Of a stretch of DNA of 40,950 bases, positions 1 through 7,766 are shown piece after piece. The stretch is taken from assembly GCA_964485815.1 (NCBI GenBank), contig CAZAJX010000017.1, positions 1 through 40,950 on the forward strand. The letters run 5' to 3'. The notes beneath the pieces are model-generated. The model was given only the letters and a program-made list of their open reading frames with translations, did no database searches and was not told where the DNA came from. This stretch comes from SFLA01 sp964485815 (GTDB taxonomy: Bacteria; Bacillota; Clostridia; Oscillospirales; CAG-382). The position numbers were made by a program, and so were the translations under genes. The stretch's first letter is position 1. Every line of letters starts with the position of its first letter.

Positions 1-21
1 GCGACTTTTGCAAAAAAAAAT

Positions 22-82
22 AACCGCTGACTTTATCTTTGTCAGCGGTCTGAAGGCAGAAGCGAAAACTTCTGCCTTTTTT
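22..82 (+). terminator. Tandem hairpins ending in a T-run; intrinsic terminator of a gene upstream of the window
   Basis: The first stem pairs 23-31 (ACCGCTGAC) with 41-49. The second pairs AAGGCAGAAG at 53-62 with CTTCTGCCTT at 69-78 and runs straight into Ts. The second hairpin is the likely rho-independent terminator; the first has no T-run. The gene it ends lies outside the window. Confidence 0.8.
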
Positions 83-83
83 G

Positions 84-112
84 TTGACAATGCGGGTGTA
101 TTATGCTATTCT
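84..112 (+). promoter_or_regulatory. Sigma-A promoter for the SGNH/F5-8C surface protein
   Basis: TTGACA at 84-89 and TATTCT at 107-112 are separated by 17 bp. The site lies just after the upstream terminator and about 30 bp before the chosen GTG start. Confidence 0.7.
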
Positions 113-141
113 TTTTCTATAAAATATATGGAGGTATTACC

Positions 142-2079
142 GTGAAAAAGAAACTTGTGATTCTTCTTACTTCCGTTTTGCTTGGCACTTCCATTTGCGC
201 TGTTGGCGCTTCTGCGGAAAATGAAAAATACGATGTTGATGAAACATATACTATAACCGGATACGATGTTAAAATCTCCTCCGGCGGAGTGTTTGTGTAT
301 CCCAATAATACCGATGAAACCCGCGTTATCGGATCGAGCGAGTATAACTTCCGTTATTCAAAAGTACTTATTTTCGATAAGGACGGCGTTCTTATCGAAG
401 CGGGCGGAGATCTGCTTGCCAACGAAAACGGCGTGAACGGTTCTCCCCAGCTTACCGTAAAGGTGCCTGCAGGCGGATTTTTGGTAGCCTACAATTCCGG
501 CGCTCCCGCGGGGCTTTCCAAATGCCTTGACACCGCTATGGAAGGCGCAATGCTGTATAACGCCACCATGTCGGTAATCTATCCCGTCCACGGCGAATAC
601 AACAAATCCACCAATAAGCTGCGTATTGCATATAATAATCCAGTTGCTCCGTCAAAGGATGCTATAAAATTCCTTTTCGTGGGAAACAGTACCACCTATT
701 TCAACGGTATTCCCATTAAATTCAAAGGTCTTTGCCAAGCCGCAGGTGTGGAGGTAGTGGTTGACTACTGCACCAACGGAAGCGCATACCTCCACGAGTT
801 TGCGGATGAAACTCACGAGCGGGGCAAAAAGTTCCGCAATATGCTTAACGCAAAAGAATACGATTACGTTGTCTTGCAGGATGCGGCAGGGGCGGCGTAC
901 AACGATATGGAAGAATCCTTGGGAATAATGCTCCCTCTTATAAAAGCAAACGGCGCAACACCTCTTTTGTATATGCGCTATTCCAACGATCTTGATCCCG
1001 ATACGAGAGTGGTTTCCTCCTACAAACACTACCGTAACTACAGCCGTCTTTCCGATGAATACGGTATCGAATATTCTCCCGTTTCAAGTGCGTTCCTTAA
1101 ATGTATCGAAACCAACCCCGAAATCAACCTTTTTGCGGATGACGGCGGACATCACTCCCTTGAGGGCAGCTATCTTGCCGCCTGCACCTGGCTGTATTCC
1201 TATCTGGGAATAGACCCCCGCGGAAATGCATATACCGCAAACCTTCCCGCAGCCACCGTGGCGGCTTTGCAGAACATCGCCTACGATATTGCCGAAAACG
1301 GATATCCTTATCCCGAGGAGAGTTCTGCAAGCAAGGTTATCGACGGCGTTAAATATGAGAATCTTTCTCTTAAAAAGCCATATGTTCCCGTTGGCGATGT
1401 CTACGGCGGAGATTGGACCGATACGGGCGCCGACGGCAAGCCTTTGGGCAAATATACCGATGGATATTCCGCACTTACCGCCTCCGGCGCAGTAGGCGAA
1501 TGCGGATGCTATAAGGGCGAAAACGTCACCGTCACCATCGATCTCGGCGCAGTTTCCACGGTAAAGCAGGTCACCACCGATATGTTCGGCAACAGCGGCT
1601 GGGGCATTCCTTCTCCCAAGACCGCATCCGTCAAGGTTGCATTCTCTTCCGACGGCGTTAACTTTACCGAATCAAAATCCTTAACGGCAGGGGATATAAG
1701 CACCTCCGATGCTTGGGAAAGACGTGATTTTACCGTAACTTTCGGTGAAATGGCAGAAGCACGGTACGTCCGCGTGGAATACACTATTTCGGGTAAATTC
1801 CTTTGGATAAGTGAAATAAGCGTATTCGGCAAAACGGCAGAAAACGGCGATGGGGATGTTTCCGTTCCCGAAGAAAGCGTTTCTCCCAACGAAAGCGTTG
1901 CCGGCACGGAAAGCAACAGGGAGGAAAGCGTATGTGTTTCGGTTCCTGCCGAAAGCAATGACGTTTCCGTTTCCGATTCCGGCAAAAACGGCGGCAAGGC
2001 GATGTGGGTAGTCGCCGCAGTGGGGGCAGCGGTTGTTGCCGCAGTCGCCGCAGTCGTCATATTAAAGAAAAAGAAGTAA
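142..2079 (+). CDS. Secreted SGNH-hydrolase-like protein with a discoidin (F5/8 type C) domain and C-terminal membrane tail
   Basis: A 645-residue exported protein. The GTG at 142 is chosen because GGAGG at 130-134 sits 7 bases before it and the protein then begins with a clean signal peptide (KKK, hydrophobic core, ASA-E cleavage near residue 25). An upstream in-frame ATG at 103 would lie inside the promoter. An SGNH-like domain follows: GNS with candidate nucleophile Ser183, and a DGGH block (Asp334/His337), resembling the DUF4886-type SGNH family. About residues 437-563 form a jelly-roll domain of the F5/8 type C kind, which usually binds carbohydrate. A Ser/Val/Glu-rich linker, one membrane helix (about 621-641) and a KKKK tail anchor the protein. 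Inferred role: cell-surface esterase or deacetylase on a glycan; the substrate cannot be read. It is monocistronic, with its own promoter and terminator. Confidence 0.8.
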   Translation: MKKKLVILLTSVLLGTSICAVGASAENEKYDVDETYTITGYDVKISSGGVFVYPNNTDETRVIGSSEYNFRYSKVLIFDKDGVLIEAGGDLLANENGVNGSPQLTVKVPAGGFLVAYNSGAPAGLSKCLDTAMEGAMLYNATMSVIYPVHGEYNKSTNKLRIAYNNPVAPSKDAIKFLFVGNSTTYFNGIPIKFKGLCQAAGVEVVVDYCTNGSAYLHEFADETHERGKKFRNMLNAKEYDYVVLQDAAGAAYNDMEESLGIMLPLIKANGATPLLYMRYSNDLDPDTRVVSSYKHYRNYSRLSDEYGIEYSPVSSAFLKCIETNPEINLFADDGGHHSLEGSYLAACTWLYSYLGIDPRGNAYTANLPAATVAALQNIAYDIAENGYPYPEESSASKVIDGVKYENLSLKKPYVPVGDVYGGDWTDTGADGKPLGKYTDGYSALTASGAVGECGCYKGENVTVTIDLGAVSTVKQVTTDMFGNSGWGIPSPKTASVKVAFSSDGVNFTESKSLTAGDISTSDAWERRDFTVTFGEMAEARYVRVEYTISGKFLWISEISVFGKTAENGDGDVSVPEESVSPNESVAGTESNREESVCVSVPAESNDVSVSDSGKNGGKAMWVVAAVGAAVVAAVAAVVILKKKK

Positions 2080-2095
2080 TATTTTTGGTAAAAAT

Positions 2096-2130
2096 ATCCG
2101 CCTCGAAAACAAAACGGGGCGGATTTTTTA
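2096..2130 (+). terminator. Intrinsic terminator after the SGNH/F5-8C gene
   Basis: ATCCGCCTCG at 2096-2105 pairs with CGGGGCGGAT at 2115-2124, with one G-T pair, and a run of Ts follows. Confidence 0.85.
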
Positions 2131-2150
2131 CATAAATATAAAAATTACTG

Positions 2151-2179
2151 TTGGCAAAACCGAAATTATGTGCTATAAT
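2151..2179 (+). promoter_or_regulatory. Extended -10 promoter for rlmB
   Basis: TTGGCA at 2151-2156, a 17-bp spacer, and TATAAT at 2174-2179 preceded by TGC (extended -10). Confidence 0.8.
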
Positions 2180-2219
2180 TATTTGGAATAGGTATATTTA
2201 CCGAAAAGAGGTATCGTAT

Positions 2220-2993
2220 ATGCGTGAAGAGTCTGTTCGTAACAGCGGAAGCGACAATATCTTCTGGGGCAGAAATTCCGTTTTGGAATTACTTGCATCT
2301 GGAAGAGATATAGATAAAATATATGTGCAAAAGGGCGCTGTAGAGGGTAGCATTAAGGTTATCGTCGGCAAAGCCAATGCCAGAAGGATACCTATAGTTG
2401 AAACCGACCGTTCCCGTTTGGATGCCATATCGGGCGGTGCAGTGCATCAAGGCGTGGCTGCTTCCGTACCGGAAACCGTATACGCTTCGTTGGACGATCT
2501 TTTTGAGGCGGCAAACGCTAAAGGAGAAAAGCCTTTCTTTGTTATTTGCGATTGCATTAACGACCCTCATAATCTGGGAGCCATTATCCGTACCGCAGAA
2601 TGTGCCGGTGCTCACGGCGTTATAATACCCAAGCACCGTTCCGTATCTCTTACGTCTACGGTAGCAAAATCCTCTGCGGGTGCGATTTTTCGCGTTCCGG
2701 TAGCGAGGGTAGGAAATATTGCTTCCGCAATTTCCGAACTTCAGAAAAACGGCGTGTGGGTATATGCCCTTGAGGCAAACGGTACGCCTTACTTCGGCGA
2801 GAAATTTGATGACAGCGGTATCGCCTTCGTCCTCGGAAGCGAAGGGGAAGGGGTATCGAGAATAGTAAAAGAAAAAAGCGATTTTGTGCTTTCAATACCT
2901 ATGTACGGCGAGCTTAATTCGCTTAACGTATCAGCTGCGGCGGCAGTAATGCTGTTTGAAGCGGCACGGCAAAGACACGGAAAGGGGGAATAA
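2220..2993 (+). CDS. rlmB: 23S rRNA (guanosine-2'-O-)-methyltransferase, RlmB/TrmH family
   Basis: A 257-residue SpoU/TrmH-family enzyme, normal family length, that transfers a methyl group from SAM to a ribose 2'-OH in 23S rRNA (G2251 in E. coli numbering). The N-terminal substrate-binding domain begins FWGRNSVLELL. The trefoil-knot catalytic domain shows motif 1 (NDPHNLGAIIRTAECAGA), motif 2 (FVLGSEGEGVS) and motif 3 (SIPMYGELNSLNVSAAAA). The ATG at 2220 is chosen because AGAGG at 2207-2211 is 8 bases upstream; a longer in-frame reading would begin at the -35 hexamer. It is followed after 6 bases by the pseudo-P-type ATPase gene and is probably co-transcribed with it. RlmB versus another TrmH paralogue cannot be settled by eye. 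Confidence 0.9.
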   Translation: MREESVRNSGSDNIFWGRNSVLELLASGRDIDKIYVQKGAVEGSIKVIVGKANARRIPIVETDRSRLDAISGGAVHQGVAASVPETVYASLDDLFEAANAKGEKPFFVICDCINDPHNLGAIIRTAECAGAHGVIIPKHRSVSLTSTVAKSSAGAIFRVPVARVGNIASAISELQKNGVWVYALEANGTPYFGEKFDDSGIAFVLGSEGEGVSRIVKEKSDFVLSIPMYGELNSLNVSAAAAVMLFEAARQRHGKGE

Positions 2994-2999
2994 GGGGAT

Positions 3000-5513
3000 A
3001 TGAACGAAAGAAACGAATCCAGCGTTGAGGATATACTCAAACGTTTGCAACACGCTGCTGCGGAAAACGATTCCGCCCGCCATATTCCTATGCCTTCCGG
3101 CGGTTATAAAAACATTCCCAACGAAACCACCCTGCTTGAAAAGACCAAGTCTGTGGACGGAAACATACCTACGAGAACCGAAACCGAGGATATTATAGAT
3201 AAATATTCCTCCCGCGTTAAGGTACCCGATCCAAAATCCTCCACTCAAGGGCTGCGTGAAGCGTTGGCTGCCCGTATGGAGGATGATGCGGAGCTTAAGA
3301 ATTATTATTACGGTAACAAAGACAAGCCTATGAAGAGCCGCAGGGCGGACGAGCTGTTTGCTCTTATCGAGCGTGCAACCGTCGATACTATCGGACAAGC
3401 CGAGAAAAAGCCTGCGGAAATAGACACTTCTCGTTTTATGGATCCCGAAACGGTGGAAAAGCCTGTGGAATACAAGCAGGAAGAGCTGTTCCCTATGGGC
3501 GACACTATGCCTCCTCAGGAGGATCCTCGCGAAACCGCGGTTTTTGATGACGAATATGCAGGACTTTCCGAAAAAGTAGTCAGCGGCAAGATCGGACTCG
3601 AGGAAGAGGAGGACAGCACTCAGCTCAGCCTCGTTTCTGACGATACCGACGATATTTCCGCTCCCGGAAGCGATCATTTTTCCGATGAGGACGATATCGA
3701 GCTTCGGCTCGCCTTGGGTCAGATAGATCTGGAGAGCGATGAAATTCCCGATTATATTCGTGAAAAGTATAAAAAAGTAGAACGGGATGCAGACAAAGAG
3801 GACGGTCAGTACGAGTATACCGACAGAGCCCAGAATAACGAAGTCAACCGTTTGATGCGGCGGGGTATACGTCATGCGTTCAGACGTCTTATCGCGGCAA
3901 TACTTATCACACTCGGTATCGTTTATCTTGAGCTTGCCACCAAAGGCGGCGCGGGATATTCCATTTATCTCAGCCAGGGAAGGTACGGCGTTTTATACAT
4001 CCTTGCAGACCTGCAGCTGCTTTTCTTCCTGGGCATAATCCTTATGCCTTCTCTCGCAAAGGGCGCAAAGGGACTGTTTACCTTTAACCTTACGGCAGAC
4101 AGTATATTCTTTTTCTCCTTTGCGGCGGCATCCGCTTACAGTATCGTAAGATTGTTCGTATCTCCCGCAGATCCCGATCTGCAGTTGTTCAACCTTACTC
4201 CCGCGGTGTGCGGTATTTGTTCCGCACTTATAAATTATCTTACTGCCAAAAAGGATTACGCCTGCTTTAAGGTGATCGCATCCGCCCGCAGTAAATACGC
4301 AGCCTCCCGCATAAGCGGCACTTCGAAGGAATCCGATGAGTTTTATTCATATCTTTTGGAGGACAGCGATATTTATACTGTCAAAAAGACCAAATTTATC
4401 AGCGGATTTTTTGCCAGACTGAATAAGCGTCCCAAGAGTGAGGATCTGTTTAACTTCCTTCTTCCTTTGGTGATTATAGCTGCCATCGCCGTTTTCGCGG
4501 CAAAGGCTATTATGGGTGCGACAGGTCTTGAATCCCTCAACAGCGCAGTGTTTACTCTTTCGGTAAGCCTGCCTTTATCGGCATTTTTCATCATCGCAAT
4601 GCCCTTGTGCACCGCAAACCGCCGTGCAAACCGCTCTTCTTCCTGCTTTATCGGTCCTGCCGTGGCAGAGGAATATGCGGATGCATCCGTAGTTTCCTTT
4701 GCGGATACAGAGGTTTATCCTCCCCACCTCGTTAAGATAACCAGCTTCAGAACCTACGGAGATTTTCGTATAGACAGAGTGCTTATCGAGCTTTCAAAAA
4801 TATTCAACTATGTGGGCGGACCTTTGGAAAAGGTGCTTTCTTCCACCATTACCGAACCGGTGGAGCCTGCTCAGTACATCCGTGTGTTGGAATCCGCTTC
4901 CGACGGTCTTCGTGTAGTGCTGGACGGTAAGGAATACTTTATAGGTAAGCGCGCCTATATGCGCCGTTACCGCTTTGAAGCTCCCAAGGATGAGATCGAC
5001 GATATGTACGAAAACAGCGTCGGCTCTGTAATGTTCGTTTCCGTAGGCGACCATCTGGCGGTCAAGCTTTATGTTAAATATTCCATTAATCCTCTCTTTG
5101 ATGAATTGCTGAGGGATATGAATAAATCCGGTCTTTGCGTAGGAATCAAAACGCTGGACCCCAATATAAACAATGAACTGTTGGCAAACGGAATTAAATA
5201 CAAAAAATGTCCTATCGCTATCCTCAAAGCAGGTAATCCCGAGGATATGACAAAGACTGCAAAGGAAATAGATTCCGGTATCGTTACCAATTCGGGACTT
5301 CACAATTTCCTTAAGGTTTTCGCTCTTTGCGATAAGACCCGCCATATAATAAAAAGTAACGGAATGATATGTGTTATCGGCACTCTGCTTTCTCTTGCGG
5401 CGGCGTGTCTGATGATCTTCACCGGCGATACAAGCGCAATACCTTCCTTGTATACGGTGCTGTTCCAGTTCGCTTGGGTGCTTCCCGTATGGCTTTTATC
5501 AATGATTTTGTGA
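3000..5513 (+). CDS. Large membrane protein resembling a catalytically inactive P1B-type ATPase with a long acidic N-terminus
   Basis: 837 residues. Residues 1-290 are hydrophilic, acidic and probably disordered. Then come about eight membrane helices in 4+2+2 order (near 296-315, 329-352, 365-388, 394-416; 485-506, 514-537; 787-808, 812-836), the topology of P1B metal-transport ATPases. Cytoplasmic parts also align by eye. IAMPLCTANRR sits where the CPC helix ends. ADTEVY (Asp569) occupies the place of the phosphorylation motif DKTGT. GGPLEKVL corresponds to the SEHP region. GLRVVLDGKEYFIGKRAYM (637-655) matches the nucleotide-domain GxGV...GN segment, and GSVMFVSVGDHLAVKLYV the following P-domain strand. 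Missing: the lysine and TGT of DKTGT, the SEHP histidine, TGD, GDGxND, and the TGE actuator domain (only about 70 residues lie between helices 4 and 5). Inferred: a pseudo-ATPase with a sensory, scaffold or binding role. Function unknown; co-transcribed with rlmB. Confidence 0.75.
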   Translation: MNERNESSVEDILKRLQHAAAENDSARHIPMPSGGYKNIPNETTLLEKTKSVDGNIPTRTETEDIIDKYSSRVKVPDPKSSTQGLREALAARMEDDAELKNYYYGNKDKPMKSRRADELFALIERATVDTIGQAEKKPAEIDTSRFMDPETVEKPVEYKQEELFPMGDTMPPQEDPRETAVFDDEYAGLSEKVVSGKIGLEEEEDSTQLSLVSDDTDDISAPGSDHFSDEDDIELRLALGQIDLESDEIPDYIREKYKKVERDADKEDGQYEYTDRAQNNEVNRLMRRGIRHAFRRLIAAILITLGIVYLELATKGGAGYSIYLSQGRYGVLYILADLQLLFFLGIILMPSLAKGAKGLFTFNLTADSIFFFSFAAASAYSIVRLFVSPADPDLQLFNLTPAVCGICSALINYLTAKKDYACFKVIASARSKYAASRISGTSKESDEFYSYLLEDSDIYTVKKTKFISGFFARLNKRPKSEDLFNFLLPLVIIAAIAVFAAKAIMGATGLESLNSAVFTLSVSLPLSAFFIIAMPLCTANRRANRSSSCFIGPAVAEEYADASVVSFADTEVYPPHLVKITSFRTYGDFRIDRVLIELSKIFNYVGGPLEKVLSSTITEPVEPAQYIRVLESASDGLRVVLDGKEYFIGKRAYMRRYRFEAPKDEIDDMYENSVGSVMFVSVGDHLAVKLYVKYSINPLFDELLRDMNKSGLCVGIKTLDPNINNELLANGIKYKKCPIAILKAGNPEDMTKTAKEIDSGIVTNSGLHNFLKVFALCDKTRHIIKSNGMICVIGTLLSLAAACLMIFTGDTSAIPSLYTVLFQFAWVLPVWLLSMIL

Positions 5514-5577
5514 AAAGTGCACAAAAAACACCTCTCCGAATTTACATTCTCGACGGCTGTATGCTCAAAAAAGCCTC

Positions 5578-5606
5578 TTGAATAATTCGAAAGATTATTA
5601 TATAAT
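5578..5606 (+). promoter_or_regulatory. Promoter for the EF-G-like gene
   Basis: TTGAAT at 5578-5583, a 17-bp spacer, TATAAT at 5601-5606. GGAGG at 5636-5640 then precedes the ATG at 5650. Confidence 0.75.
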
Positions 5607-5649
5607 AAGTTGTTAGAATTTAAACTCAACTTTATGGAGGAACTTTCAA

Positions 5650-7728
5650 ATGGCAAAATATACTTCTGACAAAATACGTAATATCTGCTTGCTGGGTCAC
5701 GGCGGCGACGGTAAGACTTCTCTTGCCGAATCTATGCTTTATCTTGCAAAGGCGACCGACCGTCTCGGCAAAACCGTTGACGGAAACACCGTAATGGACT
5801 TTGACCCCGAAGAGATAAGACGTACTATGTCTGTTTCCGCCTCTCTCGCTAACTTTGAGTGGCAGGGCGTGAAGATAAATTTAGTTGACACCCCGGGTAC
5901 CTTCGATTTCGCAGGTGAAGTAAGACAGGCACTCCGCGTTGTTGGAACCGCAGTTCTCGTTGTAGACGGTAAGTCCGGTCCCAAGGTTGGTACCGAGCTT
6001 TGCTGGGATATGGCAGGCAAGCTTCCCAAGGCTTTCTTCGTAAACAAGATGGACGATGAAAACGCAAGCTTTGAAAGAGTATTCGGTCAGTTGCGTGATC
6101 TGTTCGGCAACACCGTATGTCCCGTTTTCGTTCCTTATCACGAAGGTAAGGCTGATATGGGCTTCTACAATCTTCTCACTGAAGAAGCTTTCACCTTTGA
6201 TAAGACCGGCAAGCCCAATCCCGCTTCTCTTCCCGCAGATATGCAGGATACCATGGAGCAGTACAAGAAGATGCTGGACGAGTCCCTTGCAGAAACCTCC
6301 GATGAACTTATCGAAAAGGTTCTCTTCAATGAAGAAGCTCTTACCATAGACGAAAAGGTTGAAGCTATGAATGCCGGACTTATCGCCGGTACCATCGCTC
6401 CCGTATTCTCCGGCTCTGCATTCACTCTCGCAGGCGTAAGAACTCTTATGAACAATATCGCCGCTTCCTTCTCTTCTCCTCACGACCGTCACGATGAAAC
6501 CGTTGTTGACAGCGAAGGCAACAAGAAGACCGTTTCTTCTTCCGATGAAGGCGATACCTCCATATTCGTATTCAAGACCGTGGCAGACCAGTTCGGTAAG
6601 AAGAGCTACTTCAAGGTACTTAACGGTACTCTTAAGAAGGATATGATGCTTACCAACCTTTCCACCGGTCAGGTAGAAAAGATCGCTCGTATCGTAACTA
6701 TGGTTGGTAAGAAGGAAGTTGACGTTGACGAACTTTCCTTTGGTGATATCGGTGTAACCGTTAAGCTGGCTAACACCTGTACCAACAATACTCTTTCCTC
6801 CAACGCACAGTTGGGCGTAACCTACGCTCCCGTTGAATTCCCCACACCTTACCTCAGCATGGCTCTCGTTCCCAAGGCAAAGGGTGATGAAGACAAGATA
6901 TCTTCCGGTATTTCCAAGCTTCTTGAAGAAGACCTTACCGTAAAATACGTAAACAACGCGGAAACCAAGCAGATGTGTCTGTTCGGTCTGGGCGATATGC
7001 ACCTTGACGTTATCGTAAGCAAGCTTAAGAACCGCTTCGGTACTTCCGTTGATCTTGATACTCCCAAGGTAGCATACAGAGAAACCATCAAGCGTCCCAA
7101 GTCCGTTCAGGGTAAACATAAGAAGCAGTCCGGCGGTCACGGTCAGTACGGCGACGTTAAGATCGAATTCTCCCGCCACGATGAAGATGGACTTCTCTTC
7201 ACCGAAACCGTTGTCGGCGGCGCAGTTCCCAAGAACTTCTTCCCCGCAATCGAAAAGGGACTTCAGGAATCCATGCAGAAGGGTGTTCTTGCAGGATATC
7301 CCGTTATCGGCCTTAAGGCAAACCTGTTCGACGGTTCTTACCACGACGTTGACTCTTCCGAAATGTCCTTCAAACTTGCCGCAAACCTTGCGTTCAAGGA
7401 AGGTCTTAAGGATAACTCCGTTCTGCTCGAGCCTGTAGGCGTACTCAAGGTTCTCATTCCCGATAATATGATGGGTGATATCATAGGCGACCTTAACAAG
7501 CGCCGCGGCAGAATTTCCGGTACCGATCAATCTCCCGATCGTAAGGGATACACCGTTGTAGAAGCAGAAGTTCCCGCTGCTGAAATGAGCAGCTACGCTA
7601 TTCAGCTCCGTGCAATGACTCAGGGCAGAGGTACTTATACCTTTGAATTCGCAAGATACGAAGAAGCTCCTTCCAATGTTGTACAGAAAGTAGTCGAAGA
7701 AGCAAAGAAAAACGCTTCCGACGAATAA
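5650..7728 (+). CDS. Elongation factor G-like translational GTPase (EF-G2 type)
   Basis: 692 residues, full EF-G length with all five domains. G1 is GHGGDGKT (16-23), G3 DTPGTFDF (80-87), G4 NKMD (132-135). Domain IV contains HGQYGDVKIEF. In canonical EF-G, G3 reads DTPGHVDF and the His positions the catalytic water; here the residue is Thr84. The switch I region also reads RRTMSVSAS rather than the ERGITI form. Both are features of the second EF-G group (EF-G2/FusA2), so I do not call it the main fusA, which usually sits with rpsL/rpsG. Codon use is strongly biased to C-ending codons, suggesting high expression. GGAGG lies 9 bases before the ATG. Role: ribosome-dependent GTPase; whether it does translocation, recycling or ribosome protection is open. 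Confidence 0.85.
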   Translation: MAKYTSDKIRNICLLGHGGDGKTSLAESMLYLAKATDRLGKTVDGNTVMDFDPEEIRRTMSVSASLANFEWQGVKINLVDTPGTFDFAGEVRQALRVVGTAVLVVDGKSGPKVGTELCWDMAGKLPKAFFVNKMDDENASFERVFGQLRDLFGNTVCPVFVPYHEGKADMGFYNLLTEEAFTFDKTGKPNPASLPADMQDTMEQYKKMLDESLAETSDELIEKVLFNEEALTIDEKVEAMNAGLIAGTIAPVFSGSAFTLAGVRTLMNNIAASFSSPHDRHDETVVDSEGNKKTVSSSDEGDTSIFVFKTVADQFGKKSYFKVLNGTLKKDMMLTNLSTGQVEKIARIVTMVGKKEVDVDELSFGDIGVTVKLANTCTNNTLSSNAQLGVTYAPVEFPTPYLSMALVPKAKGDEDKISSGISKLLEEDLTVKYVNNAETKQMCLFGLGDMHLDVIVSKLKNRFGTSVDLDTPKVAYRETIKRPKSVQGKHKKQSGGHGQYGDVKIEFSRHDEDGLLFTETVVGGAVPKNFFPAIEKGLQESMQKGVLAGYPVIGLKANLFDGSYHDVDSSEMSFKLAANLAFKEGLKDNSVLLEPVGVLKVLIPDNMMGDIIGDLNKRRGRISGTDQSPDRKGYTVVEAEVPAAEMSSYAIQLRAMTQGRGTYTFEFARYEEAPSNVVQKVVEEAKKNASDE

Positions 7729-7766
7729 TTTTAATGCGCTACTACCAAGAAATGAGGTTATTTTAA

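Noticed and set aside
22..49. First hairpin at the window's left edge as a separate terminator
   Set aside because: No T-run follows; the second hairpin carries the termination signal.
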